Assembly: GCF_016925535.1 (NCBI RefSeq)
Contig: NZ_CP070496.1
Location: 186,001 to 250,000 of the forward strand
DNA: 64,000 nt
Origin: Natronoglycomyces albus
GTDB taxonomy: Bacteria > Actinomycetota > Actinomycetes > Mycobacteriales > Micromonosporaceae
Reading direction: 5' to 3'
Shown here: positions 1 through 8,921 of the stretch, in pieces
Layout: each line of letters opens with the position of its first letter
Numbering within the stretch: the stretch's first letter is position 1
The notes under the pieces: model-generated
Told to the model about the DNA's origin: nothing
What the model saw: only the letters and a program-made list of their open reading frames with translations
Databases searched by the model: none
Made by a program: the position numbers and the translations under genes

Positions 1-2449
1 AGGTGCGGCCGATGAGGTCGCCGCGCTGGTCGCCCACAGTGGATGCGGCCTGCGGGAGAGCGGCGGCGAACAGGCGTACCGGCATGCGACGGACGTATCC
101 GGTCGAAGCCACGGGCTCGCCGGGAATGAACTCGCGGGCCAGCCAGTCCTGATTCTTCGGATGCTGCAGACTAATGCGCAATTCCCGCTGGTACATCTGC
201 ATAAGGGTGCGGGCCCGCTCCATGCACTCTTCACGGGTGTCGGCGGTGACGGCCATGCGGTGCCAGCCGTGGGCGCGAGCGGCGTCAATGGGTAGCCCGG
301 TGGTCATCTCATCACCGACGTTGAGCGCCCGCTCGGCTAGACGTTGTAGCTCTGGTGGGGCATCCAGGGCGTGTTCGTCGTAGTCGTGCTGCTGGGAGCG
401 AATCATGCGCAGCCGATGGTCCAGGTCCCTAAAAGCCTCGCCCGCTCCCAGAATGTCTACCCGGCTGGACAGCTCCAGCGGCCACGGCGCACGTTCGTGG
501 AAGTGCAGCCATGGTTCGTGGATCTGCGGGATTTCGAGCTCTTCCATGCGACCCACGGTCAAGACGGCGGTGTGCTTCTCCTCGCCGGTGAGCCGGTTGA
601 CCAGCTTCACCGTCGAGCCATACGGCGTGCGGTAACGCTCGATTTGCTCGGTCAGGGCAAGGATGTCGCCGGGCTCCCAGTCGTTGGGGGAACCGGACAG
701 CAGTTGCGGCGGGTCCATACCCAACGCCACGGAACGAAATAGCAGCCACTCCACTTCCTGTGTGGTGGCGCGTTTGGCACGCACCCCGAACGACCCGAGA
801 ACTTCGTCGAACTGTTCGGCTTTGCGGGCGACCTTCTCCCGTTCGCTGAAGCGGGTGCCCCCGCCAAACCAGCGACCGAACTTCTCGCCCAGCGAGTCGG
901 TCAAGGTGCGGCGCGAGAAGGATATGCCCAGGAAGGTTTGGCCCTCGGCGTGGTAGAGCTTGTGCAGATGCTGTTGGGCGGCAACGAGGTGATCGGCCCA
1001 AGAGTTCCCGCCGGGCACGGCCCGCAGCGGCTTGGGCGTGTGGAAGTCGACCGTCTGGGCCCACTTGTCGGCCGGGAACGGCCTGGTGGTGCGGCGCAGA
1101 TGCAGCCGCCAGCCAGCGAGGCCAGCGAACTGTTCGGAGATCGCCGTGATGAGCGCTTCGCGCTCCGGATCGGGACGGAAAGCCCAGCGCAACTCGGGCA
1201 GGACATACCACAAGGTGATCGAACCGGGCGTGAACGTGGCGTGCCCGGAGATCTCCGAAATCGTCAGCTCCCGCGTGGGGGCCTTCTCTTTGACCTTCGG
1301 CGGCTTGGGCAGTCGGTACGGACGCGGCTCCTTCAAGCCCTTCTTGTCGCGTTTACGACGCGGGTCTTTGGCACGGTCCGGCTCGACGGGGACTAGCGCT
1401 TGCCGAGTCGAGGGAGTTGGCGCGACGTTGGGGCCCTGCGGATGCGACATCGGTGAGGGCGGCGCCGACGGCAGCTGGTTGGGCGGTCGTACCGGGGCCT
1501 GATGGCGCGATTGTGCAGCGTGCGACTGGGTTCGCGGCCCAGCCGCGTGCGCACCGGTGCCCAGCGGGTGCGTATCGCGGGGCGGCACAGTGGCATACGC
1601 GCCGCTATCCTCCCTGCCCAGGCGGGGCTGGGAGCCGGTGTGTTGCGTTCCGGCCCGGTAGGCACCGGTCAGGCGAGCGCCCTGCGGCTGGCTGGTCGGC
1701 GCTGGCGAGCGTGGATGACCTTGTGCCTGAGCGCTGCCCCCAGCGGTGGCCGCTGGGGGTGCGGATGGGCCGGATTGCGGACCTGGCGCGGCAGGGCGCG
1801 GTGGTTCTGCGGGCCCTGCCGCAGGCGGGGGCGTCACTATCGGGTGCGCGCCGGAGTGTTGGCTAGTCGCGGGCGGCGCGCTGGGACGAGGCGGACCCAC
1901 ATCGAGTGTGTCGCGCGCTGAACCGGGGCCGCCAGGCAGTGGGTAGGTGTCGGCCTGCGGGGGCCTTGCCTGTGTGTTTTGGCCCTGTGGAGGCTGTGCA
2001 TAACTCGTCGCATCCTGTGGATAACCCTGTGGATAACGCTCTGAGCTGCCGCTGGGACCAGCCTGTGGATAACTGGGCCCTTCCTGTGGATGAGCCTGTG
2101 GATAAGGTGGGCGTGTCTGTGGATGAGCCTGTGGATAACTCTGTGGACGAGCGCCCCCAGAGCCGGGTGTCTGGGCAGGTTGAACGGCGTGTTGCGACTG
2201 CGGAGGCGGCGAACTTTGAGGGTTGCTTCCAAAGACCGCGTCTGCTAGTGCTGTGGCGTCGTCAAGGTCGTCCGGCTTTTTCTGGGCAGGCCGGGAACCA
2301 GTCGCGGGCTTCGTAGGCTCGGCGGTCTGCGTGCCCGTGGCCCGTTTCCGCGATCGGGTGCCCGAGCCAGGGCGTGGCGCCGAGAACTTCGCAACCGGCT
2401 GCGCAGCAGGCTGCGCCGCCTGCTGCTCGGACGAGTGTTCCTCAGTCAC
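1..2449 (-). CDS. VirB4/TraC-like type IV secretion ATPase, N-terminal part (runs off the left edge)
   Basis: The frame is open from a GTG at 2449 to the window edge (about 816 residues, no stop), so the gene is truncated here. Residues 1-390 are disordered and rich in Pro, Gln and Ala, with Tyr-Pro-Gln repeats at about 100-153. A folded region follows (ISEISGHATFTPGS, then RWAFRPDPEREAL and GISFSRRTLTDSLGEKFGRW), which resembles the actinobacterial VirB4-like proteins of SCO6880-type conjugation loci. The Walker motifs would lie further left and are not seen. The start sits 6 bases after the stop of the PrgI-like gene upstream, so the two are probably co-translated. Expected role: energising a membrane secretion or DNA-transfer complex. 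The family call is by recognition of the N-terminal half and neighbours only. Confidence 0.68.
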   Translation of the reverse strand, partial: MTEEHSSEQQAAQPAAQPVAKFSAPRPGSGTRSRKRATGTQTAEPTKPATGSRPAQKKPDDLDDATALADAVFGSNPQSSPPPQSQHAVQPAQTPGSGGARPQSYPQAHPQTRPPYPQAHPQEGPSYPQAGPSGSSERYPQGYPQDATSYAQPPQGQNTQARPPQADTYPLPGGPGSARDTLDVGPPRPSAPPATSQHSGAHPIVTPPPAAGPAEPPRPAAPGPQSGPSAPPAATAGGSAQAQGHPRSPAPTSQPQGARLTGAYRAGTQHTGSQPRLGREDSGAYATVPPRDTHPLGTGAHAAGPRTQSHAAQSRHQAPVRPPNQLPSAPPSPMSHPQGPNVAPTPSTRQALVPVEPDRAKDPRRKRDKKGLKEPRPYRLPKPPKVKEKAPTRELTISEISGHATFTPGSITLWYVLPELRWAFRPDPEREALITAISEQFAGLAGWRLHLRRTTRPFPADKWAQTVDFHTPKPLRAVPGGNSWADHLVAAQQHLHKLYHAEGQTFLGISFSRRTLTDSLGEKFGRWFGGGTRFSEREKVARKAEQFDEVLGSFGVRAKRATTQEVEWLLFRSVALGMDPPQLLSGSPNDWEPGDILALTEQIERYRTPYGSTVKLVNRLTGEEKHTAVLTVGRMEELEIPQIHEPWLHFHERAPWPLELSSRVDILGAGEAFRDLDHRLRMIRSQQHDYDEHALDAPPELQRLAERALNVGDEMTTGLPIDAARAHGWHRMAVTADTREECMERARTLMQMYQRELRISLQHPKNQDWLAREFIPGEPVASTGYVRRMPVRLFAAALPQAASTVGDQRGDLIGRT
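1995..2150. repeat. In-gene repeat carrying five perfect DnaA-box sequences
   Basis: Within the VirB4-like gene, the 9-mer TGTGGATAA (reverse complement TTATCCACA, the classical DnaA box) occurs exactly at 2016, 2028, 2064, 2097 and 2130. Near matches lie at 1995, 2085, 2118 and 2142. On the coding strand these read as Tyr-Pro-Gln / His-Pro-Gln repeats. Spacings are 12, 36, 33 and 33 bases. The repeat is explained by the protein sequence, but the codon choice is uniform enough that DnaA binding is possible. Confidence 0.85.
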
Positions 2450-2455
2450 GGTGGC

Positions 2456-2842
2456 CTACCGTTCCTTCCTGGCCGGGTGTTCGAGCAGCTGCGGACGAAT
2501 GCGCACCGTCTGTGAAGTGAAGGCGCGATCGCGGTTTTCTTTATCTGACTCGCGAGTATGCCGCCAGTCGGTCATGAGCGTGCGCAAAACCGCGCGCGCG
2601 GGCCGGTCTGGGTCGACATACCGATAGATCAACGACGTCGCCACGAGCGCAAGTGAGATCTCGATGGCGGGAAAGAGATCGATTTCGAACGTGATGAGCC
2701 AACGGATGAACATGAACAGCGCCAAGAGCGCCGCGAACACGCCATATTGCGCGTAGGGCAGGTGAATGGGCAGCGTGTATCCGGGCGGACCCAGATACAG
2801 AAGCTTGGCGCGATAGATGTCGTCATCAGTGCGGAGCCTCAT
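2456..2842 (-). CDS. PrgI/VirB3-like inner-membrane protein of the secretion locus
   Basis: A 128-residue protein with an N-terminal cytosolic stretch (RTDDDIYRAKLLYLGPPGYT) and two hydrophobic segments at about residues 32-50 and 55-72. The C-terminus is basic and hydrophilic (DWRHTRESDKENRDRAF). A small two-helix protein directly before a VirB4-type ATPase is typical of PrgI/VirB3 proteins, which dock the ATPase to the membrane. The stop is 6 bases from the ATPase start. I cannot name the exact subfamily. Confidence 0.6.
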   Translation of the reverse strand: MRLRTDDDIYRAKLLYLGPPGYTLPIHLPYAQYGVFAALLALFMFIRWLITFEIDLFPAIEISLALVATSLIYRYVDPDRPARAVLRTLMTDWRHTRESDKENRDRAFTSQTVRIRPQLLEHPARKER

Positions 2843-2951
2843 CGTCTTCTCTTACTCCTCCTCCCGAGTCGTTCGGGCATCGACGGTGTCGAGCCGCGGC
2901 GGTGGGGCTGAGCGACCAGAATTTGAGCCGCGCAGCCTCCTCTGGTCATGG

Positions 2952-3281
2952 TTAGTCTTCGGTGGTGAACAGAACGTCAACGAGGCCGCCACCAAAGGCG
3001 ACCAGCACGACTGCCCCCGCGATGAAGGCAATACCGAGGATGGCAATAGTCGAGGAGGTCAGCACGCGGCTGACTTCGCCTCGGTTGGCACGGGCGATGA
3101 AAATCAGCCCGAGGATGGCCAGCAGAATGGGGGCGATCTTGGAGAGGAAGAATCCAATGATCCCTTGCGTGTCTATGCCGGTGGTTTCGTTTTGCGCCAG
3201 ATGGGACACCATGCCGTAGGTCAGGTTGTCGACCACGGTGTGCGCCTGCATGGCGACCGTCCACAATTGTCCTAGGATCAT
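2952..3281 (-). CDS. VirB2/TrbC-like small two-helix membrane protein
   Basis: About 109 residues with two hydrophobic helices (about 43-64, FFLSKIAPILLAILGLIFIA, and about 76-100). The topology resembles VirB2/TrbC pilins or the small membrane subunits that precede PrgI in actinobacterial conjugation loci. No clear signal peptide is seen. ATG at 3281 is preferred over the in-frame GTG at 3284 because GAGG lies about 7 bases upstream of the ATG. It is the first gene of the minus-strand cluster, with 109 bp to the next gene. The function is inferred from position and topology. Confidence 0.55.
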   Translation of the reverse strand: MILGQLWTVAMQAHTVVDNLTYGMVSHLAQNETTGIDTQGIIGFFLSKIAPILLAILGLIFIARANRGEVSRVLTSSTIAILGIAFIAGAVVLVAFGGGLVDVLFTTED

Positions 3282-4190
3282 CACCCGACCTCACAGTTCA
3301 TCAATAGTCTCGTGTTTCGCATTGGTACCATCGTCTTCATGTTCGCTTCCGGCCCAACTCAAACGGGTCGGCTTCACGGTTCATGGCCGTCACCGCGCAT
3401 CGATCCTGGGCGATGTTCCTGACCTGCCACAGTGTCGCGCCGCAAGCCCGTGAAATGGGTTGCTTCTATATTAGGGGCAAAGCTCTCCCCCAGGCTCTAC
3501 TCTATGGGGCCGGATTAACTAGGCAAAGAGGCGACAGACAGTCAATTTTTCACTTCGCTGGGTACTGAAGCGTATAGAGACCGATTATCGGCGATATCGG
3601 CGCGGGCTCAAGTCCCCACGGCCGCAACAACCTTGGCCCTTGTGGCACTCAGCGAGACATGAGAAGGTTTCGCTTCTTTCATTGTCGCTGAATGGCTACG
3701 CTAGGCAATAAGGTGATGTCGCATATCGGACACAAGCCTGGGTGTCTGGGCGGTCGTGGAAGCAGCGGCACCCGCCAGGATGGCCAACCGGCACGGTGCC
3801 CGCACGGCGATCCGGGTGCGTGGGACTAGCGTCAAGCTGGGCCGAGGATGATACTGAACAGTGACGCAAGACCACCACACTTGTGATGAGGTGGAGTTGC
3901 ATGAGAATCTCATCAACCATGTCAGTGGGCTACGTACGGTCGGTGGGTTCGACCGAACCGGCGAGCGTCATAACGGTTCGGCGCAAAGCCGTGAGGTGAC
4001 AACAGGTTTCGCCGCCGAAGCGGTACTGTCACACCTCAGACCTAAACTTACCCACAGCGACGAAATAACTACACAAAGACGATGGCGCAGCACATGCGGT
4101 CGATGGCAGACAGTCACCACCACGCGGCACATGGCCGTGTCATCGATGACATTGCTCAGCGGCGATGTCGTCAAATGAGAGGAGGCAAGA
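3282..4190. other. Divergent intergenic region of about 0.9 kb, no gene supported
   Basis: This separates the minus-strand secretion genes from the plus-strand proline-rich protein and is more AT-rich than its surroundings. No convincing coding frame was found. It contains an imperfect hairpin at about 3648-3692 (AGCGA...TCGCT ends, TTTCG loop) and an imperfect inverted pair around 3991-4041 (GAGGTGACA against TGTCACACCTC). Promoters for both sides must lie here, but I cannot place them. Confidence 0.5.
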
Positions 4191-5837
4191 ATGGATTACC
4201 GCATGGCGATCGCCGCCGTCGCGTTTGCCCTTGCTGGAGGAGTCCTCACCTCTCTGGCGGCCATTGCCCTAGGCAGCGTGCGCGCTGCCGAGAAATGGCC
4301 CTCCGCCCCCAAACCCAAGATCGCGCGACCCGTCTCCCTCATCGGCGTTACCCTGGGCCTCCTGCTGTGGCTGGGCGGAGCCGCACTCGCGGTGTGGTTC
4401 TTTGTGCCAGCCAACACCAGTGACACCCTCCGGCTCGTCTACGCCGCCGCCGCAGGTGCGACCGCGCTGGTGGTGGGCGTTGTCGCGTGCCAGAAGATCG
4501 CCAACGGGATCGAACTACGCGAACTCATCGAACTACCCGAGCATCCTTCCCCTCCTCCCCCGGTCCCGGTGAGCTCGACCCAATACGCCCAGCCCGACGA
4601 CATCGGCGCACAGCACGATGCCGCACCTTTGCAAATCGAGTCGGCACGGCCTCCCGGAGTTCCCGAATACGCCCCCGAACTGCAACCCTCTGACCCGCGT
4701 CCGGGGCCGTTCTTGCCCGGTGGTGGGGAAGTATCCGTATCGCCTCCACGGGCACCGGCCCCGCGCTGGGCTGACGCTCCCACCTACATGCCTATCCGGC
4801 ACGACGAGCCCGAAACCCGGCCGGGCGACGCATGGCCAGCGCCAACCCAAGGGCCACAGCCAATGCCGCCCTACGTCTCGCAGCCTCCTCAGGGGCCTCA
4901 CAATGACGTTCCCATTGCTCAGGCCGGCCGGTGGCCTTCCGATGCGCCCCGTGAGACCGGCCTACCGCAACAAAGCCATCCTCTCGGTGGCCCGCAAGAA
5001 CACCAATCGCCGCCGCCAGGCTCTCAGGCGCAACCCTGGCAGGGGATTGACCCGCATCAGCAGGGGCCACCTGCGCCGATGGAGCCTCAGCGGGCGATCG
5101 ACCCCCTTGCCGACCAAGGCCATCCCCTTCCGGGCGAGGCCGCCGGTGCCGACGCTTCTACAGTCGACCCAGCGGGGGACGGCAGAGTCCACAGCGACCT
5201 TGATTCGTTCCAGCCAGTTGGCGAAAGCGCGCTAGGCGACGTCGGATTCAAAGACAGTGGCCTGCCCGAGCCAAACCTTGCCAGCCCAGGACAGCCGATA
5301 GGCCCCGCCGTCAGTCCTCCACCAAGCCAAGGCGAAGCGCCTCCGCAGCCAGGGGAGAGCGAGAATCCCCACGGCGGCGAGGCGGCCAGTTCGGAAGATA
5401 CAGACTCCGAACCATCCGACCTGCCGCGACTACAAACTCAACAACAGGCCCCGAACCCGCTGCTTGAGGCATCTACTGAGATGCCGCCGACGGCCGTGGC
5501 AGCAGTGGCACCCCCGGCTACTGAGTCGCGCTCATCCGATGCGGACAAAGCCCCGGGAGAGGCCGAACTCGCTGGCGTACAAGCCCAGCCGGTCTCGTCG
5601 CAGCCAGTCTCCGGTTCCTCCGTCGAAGAAGTCATCCACGAGGCGGAACCCGGCTGGGTCTACACCGACGAACAAGGCGGGTACTTCGCGGCAGTCGCCC
5701 AATCCAACGGAGGAGTGGGCCTGTTGTCGCTGACCGACTTCACCGTGATTCCAGCCGAACAACACCCCGGGCCGCTAACGCTCGTAGGTAGCGTCGAAGC
5801 CACAGTTTGGCCGATGGGCGGCGAAGAGTCTAGCTAG
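4191..5837 (+). CDS. Proline-rich membrane protein divergent from the secretion locus
   Basis: A 548-residue protein starting at ATG 4191 behind a strong Shine-Dalgarno (GAGAGGAGG, 4178-4186). Three N-terminal hydrophobic segments (about residues 5-27, 46-70 and 83-99) are followed by about 370 residues of low-complexity Pro/Gln/Glu-rich sequence. The C-terminal domain of about 70 residues looks folded (EPGWVYTDEQGGYFAAVAQS, then GLLSLTDFTVIPAEQHPGP). It is probably an envelope protein with a long flexible linker. Its place beside a type IV secretion-like locus suggests a partner role, but that is inference; no family was recognised. Confidence 0.8.
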   Translation: MDYRMAIAAVAFALAGGVLTSLAAIALGSVRAAEKWPSAPKPKIARPVSLIGVTLGLLLWLGGAALAVWFFVPANTSDTLRLVYAAAAGATALVVGVVACQKIANGIELRELIELPEHPSPPPPVPVSSTQYAQPDDIGAQHDAAPLQIESARPPGVPEYAPELQPSDPRPGPFLPGGGEVSVSPPRAPAPRWADAPTYMPIRHDEPETRPGDAWPAPTQGPQPMPPYVSQPPQGPHNDVPIAQAGRWPSDAPRETGLPQQSHPLGGPQEHQSPPPGSQAQPWQGIDPHQQGPPAPMEPQRAIDPLADQGHPLPGEAAGADASTVDPAGDGRVHSDLDSFQPVGESALGDVGFKDSGLPEPNLASPGQPIGPAVSPPPSQGEAPPQPGESENPHGGEAASSEDTDSEPSDLPRLQTQQQAPNPLLEASTEMPPTAVAAVAPPATESRSSDADKAPGEAELAGVQAQPVSSQPVSGSSVEEVIHEAEPGWVYTDEQGGYFAAVAQSNGGVGLLSLTDFTVIPAEQHPGPLTLVGSVEATVWPMGGEESS

Positions 5838-5954
5838 GACGTTGGGCCGCGTCGCGCTTCGACGCACGGCGGCGGGTAACGCTGTTGCGCACCTGGAGCA
5901 CAGACAAGGGCACGGGTCCTTACACAACCAGTACCGGCACCCTGGTAGCTGTGT

Positions 5955-7004
5955 TTACGAGCCGCTGGGATCACATGTGGCGTAGAGGATCGACGACACT
6001 CGAGCCCGCAGCAAGCTCTTCCATTCCTTCGACCGCGCCACCCACACGGGATGAAACGTCGCTGTGGAGATCTCTCCCCTGTCGTGAGCGATGGTGACGA
6101 CGGTAAATGGGGTGCCTTTCGGGCCTTGAGTCGTCACCACCACGGTATGGGCGTGTTCCGGGTGTCGAGTGACATGGAAACGGTGCGAGTCCATTTGGAA
6201 GGTGCCCAACGGGGCGTCCGCCACGCCATTGGAGAGCTCGAACGTGGACATCATGAACACGTCCGGCGTGGCACGGTGTTCGGTGACGTGAGCGGCTTTG
6301 GCCACCCTTGACCGTGCGATCGAGGCCGGTTGCCTCGATCGCCTCCCCTACCGACATAGACGCTCAAAAAACCCCTTCCGAGGTCGCGCGCCTGTGGCGC
6401 GACCGCTACTTGATACCGGCAGCGTGCAGGTGCGGCGTTGGCGCGCCGAGCGAAGTCGCCTCCGGCCACACAGTGCCACCACCTACTGCGGCGGAGGGCT
6501 TCGGTGGCATTGCGGCCGTTCACCCACCGCAACCGGATGTCGCCGACCCGCGTTATGCGCACGCTTTGGGTGCGCTGTGCCGACGAACCCTGTTCCGCTT
6601 GGAGCCAACCGTGGGAATAACTGATCGCCAGTGTGTCCTTGAGCCTAAGCCGCGCACAGACACCGGCGGCGCATTTGCGCGCTTGGCGCTGCGGCGCGCC
6701 CTGGAATGAATCCCACGCCAACCGGGAACCTTGAGATGGGATAACCACGGTCACTTCACTACCGGTGTCTGCGTAGTTCTCGCCGTATGCGGCCCTTGAG
6801 ATGTTGGCGCCTCCGCTGTGGCACGGCGTCGCGCAGCCTCCGGCCCTGGTCTGCCGCGCGGAAACGGCCGAGGGTGTCCCGCATGTGATTGATCGCGTGG
6901 GCCTTGACACCGCTACCAGCTCTGCGCGCCCCGATGACCAGCCTGAGGGCCCCTATCAGCGGCAACAGGACGATCAGTCCGAACGCTATGGCGACAAAGG
7001 TACC
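5955..7004 (-). pseudogene. Frameshifted gene ruin, former single-pass membrane protein
   Basis: Protein-like sequence moves through three minus-strand frames. It begins at ATG 7004 (MGTFVAIAFGLIVLLPLIGA, a transmembrane helix). That frame stops at 6759, while plausible sequence continues in another frame from about 6810 to 6480 (TGSEVTVVIPSQGSRLAWDS, DIRLRWVNGRNATEA). It ends in a third frame at about 6305-5955 (TFQMDSHRFHVTRHPEHAHT, FTVVTIAHDRGEISTATFHP). The simplest reading is one membrane-anchored protein of about 330 residues broken by two or more indels. Sequencing errors or several small genes are alternatives. Confidence 0.4.
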
Positions 7005-7171
7005 CATGAGGCCACAGTAGGGCACTCCTTCAAGAGCGGGCCGCACTTAGTGTCCGGCCCTTCGGTGCCTCGCAATCGCGCACAGGTCGCTTTTCCTCCT
7101 TGAGCCGTGCCTCTTCATGAATCCACCCGAAGCTTGCCCGGTTGTCATACCCGCTCTCTAGCCTGGAAGAC

Positions 7172-7546
7172 ATGAGCGACGACATACTCTCCCGCCTGAC
7201 CACGATCTGCGCTCGCCTGCCTGAGGCACAGGAAAGCACCACCGTGCATCACCCAAGCTTCAAAGTGCGAGGTAAAGCGTTTGTGATGCTGGCTGACCCG
7301 AATAAATGGTCTGAGGTTGAGTCGCTGTGGATCAAGTCCACCCCCGGAGAGCAGCAGGCCCTCATTCAGTCTGATCCCGAACAGTATTTCAAGCCGCCCT
7401 ACGTAGGCCCGAGCGGCTGGATCGGGGTGCGGCTAACTAAGGAGTGCGATTGGGATGAGGTCGCCGAACTGGTGACAGAGGGCTGGAGGCTCGCCGCCCC
7501 CAAACGAGCCATCAAGGCGTTCGACGAAGCCGCCGCCGAGGATTGA
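7172..7546 (+). CDS. MmcQ/YjbR family protein
   Basis: A 124-residue protein matching the MmcQ/YjbR fold: an N-terminal helix (ARLPEAQESTTVHHPSFKVR), then FVMLADPNKW, a mid-segment ending YFKPPYVGPSGWIGVRLTK, and a C-terminal helix with WDEVAELVTEGWRLAAPKR. These are small CyaY-like proteins often called DNA-binding; their cellular role is not established. ATG 7172 is preferred over an upstream TTG at 7142 because the conserved N-terminus starts there. It is monocistronic and converges on ispE across a shared hairpin. Confidence 0.88.
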   Translation: MSDDILSRLTTICARLPEAQESTTVHHPSFKVRGKAFVMLADPNKWSEVESLWIKSTPGEQQALIQSDPEQYFKPPYVGPSGWIGVRLTKECDWDEVAELVTEGWRLAAPKRAIKAFDEAAAED

Positions 7547-7553
7547 CCTTGAT

Positions 7554-7586
7554 ACAGCCTCGCCCGTGGCCCACATGCGAGGCTGT
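7554..7586. terminator. Hairpin between yjbR-like gene and ispE
   Basis: Perfect 9-bp inverted repeat ACAGCCTCG / CGAGGCTGT with a 15-nt loop, lying 8 bp after the YjbR-like stop and 39 bp after the convergent ispE stop. Probably a bidirectional terminator; there is no long T-run on either side. Confidence 0.55.
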
Positions 7587-7624
7587 TCAATGGCAGCGGC
7601 GACGTGTTGCCCAGGAACGATTCA

Positions 7625-8581
7625 CTAGCGTGACCCGGTGAGCTGCTCGGCCGGTCCGGCAACCGGGCCGTGCGCCACATGCAGGGCCTTAGCTGAGGCA
7701 CGTAGCTTCGGGGACTTCGCCAACGACCGCGCGTGCGCCTCGTCGCGAGCCAGAAAGAGGACCGTCGGCCCGGAACCGGAGACGTGTGCCGCCAGCGCTC
7801 CGGCGTCCAGGCCCGCATGCATCAACGAAGAGAGTTCCGGTCGCAGGCTTACCGCCGCTGCCTCCATGTCGTTGACCAAAAGCGGCGCGATCTCTTCGGC
7901 GGGTAGGCCCGCTTCGAGAGCTTTGAGCAGCGGCTGCACGTGGTAGGAGTAGCGTCCAATGTCGTTGGCTCGCAACCGGTCCACTTCGCGGTAGCACTCC
8001 GGGGTCGAAATATGTGCCTGGGAGGTGGCGACGACCCAGTGGTAGGTCGCGGCAGCCTTGAGGTCGTGGTTGAGCTCTTCGCCGCGTCCGGTGCCCAGCG
8101 CGATGCCCCCGCGTAGACAGAAGGGAACGTCGCTGCCTAGCCCGGCGGCAAGTTTTTCTAGCTCGATATCGCTTAGCCGCAGGTTCCACAACTGGGCGCA
8201 AGCCACCAGTGTTGCCGCCGCGTCGGCAGAACCACCGGCGAGGCCTCCCGCAACGGGGATGCGTTTGTCAAGGTGGATGACGGCCGCTGGGGAAATATGT
8301 CCGTATATGCCAAGGAGTTTCGCGGCCTTGAGTGCGAGGTTGCGCTCGTCAGTAGGGACCTGGTCCGCTCCCTCACCGGTCACGGTGATGCGTAGGCCGC
8401 TTCGGTCCGAGGTCGACACGGTCACGGTGTCATACAACGAGATCGCCTGGTAGACCGTTGTGAGGTCATGGAATCCGTCAGCGCGCAAGTCCCCGACGCC
8501 TAGATGCAAATTGATTTTGGCGGGCACGGTCACTCTCACCGTGCCGGTGGGCCTGCTGTGGCGGGCAAGGGCCTCGCTCAT
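7625..8581 (-). CDS. ispE: 4-diphosphocytidyl-2-C-methyl-D-erythritol kinase
   Basis: A 318-residue GHMP kinase of the non-mevalonate (MEP) isoprenoid pathway that phosphorylates CDP-methylerythritol with ATP. The N-terminus has the substrate motif VRVTVPAKINLHLGVG, and the ATP-binding GHMP loop is PVAGGLAGGSADAAATL at about residues 109-125. The C-terminal glycine motif is HVSGSGPTVLFLA. Length is normal. It lies downstream of rsmA as in many actinobacteria, where rsmA-ispE is conserved, but a 340-bp gap separates them, so it may have its own promoter. Confidence 0.96.
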   Translation of the reverse strand: MSEALARHSRPTGTVRVTVPAKINLHLGVGDLRADGFHDLTTVYQAISLYDTVTVSTSDRSGLRITVTGEGADQVPTDERNLALKAAKLLGIYGHISPAAVIHLDKRIPVAGGLAGGSADAAATLVACAQLWNLRLSDIELEKLAAGLGSDVPFCLRGGIALGTGRGEELNHDLKAAATYHWVVATSQAHISTPECYREVDRLRANDIGRYSYHVQPLLKALEAGLPAEEIAPLLVNDMEAAAVSLRPELSSLMHAGLDAGALAAHVSGSGPTVLFLARDEAHARSLAKSPKLRASAKALHVAHGPVAGPAEQLTGSR

Positions 8582-8921
8582 GCGCGTCTCTCCTTAGCGG
8601 TTGGTCAACTGCGCTGTGGCAGCGGCCCAGCGGTTCTCTCGGGCGAGCCCGGCCGCGGAGTTCCGGTATGTCGTGGGCCACCGGACGGTCTCCCTTGAAG
8701 CCACCTGGGTGTTTACTCCTTGGCGGCAGTTATGCCGCGCCGGTTGCGCACCAGCCGGTTTCGGTTCACCTGTGCCTACCGGCCGGTTTGCCACTGGCGT
8801 TTGTCATCCGCGTCGGGCCGACATTCACTCTAGTGAATCTCGGGCCCCCTGGGAGGGCATATGCCCTCGTGTACGGCCGCAGATATTCCAGGTGCGCATA
8901 TGACGTTCGCGGGCGTGGGCC
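8582..8921. other. Gap between rsmA and ispE
   Basis: A 340-bp stretch. A 66-codon frame on the minus strand (8594-8794, GTG start) ends just before ispE, but it has no recognisable domain or clear ribosome site, so I do not call it. An ispE promoter or leader is likely here. Confidence 0.4.

Noticed and set aside
1995-2150. Possible chromosomal origin
   Set aside because: Five DnaA boxes are present, but no dnaA, dnaN, gyrB, rpmH or AT-rich unwinding region is nearby, and the boxes lie inside a coding repeat.
1995-2150. Possible CRISPR array
   Set aside because: Units are too short and irregular, without spacers, and are explained by Tyr-Pro-Gln codons.
8594-8794. 66-codon minus-strand frame before ispE
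   Set aside because: GTG start without a ribosome site, no domain, and equally open alternative frames.
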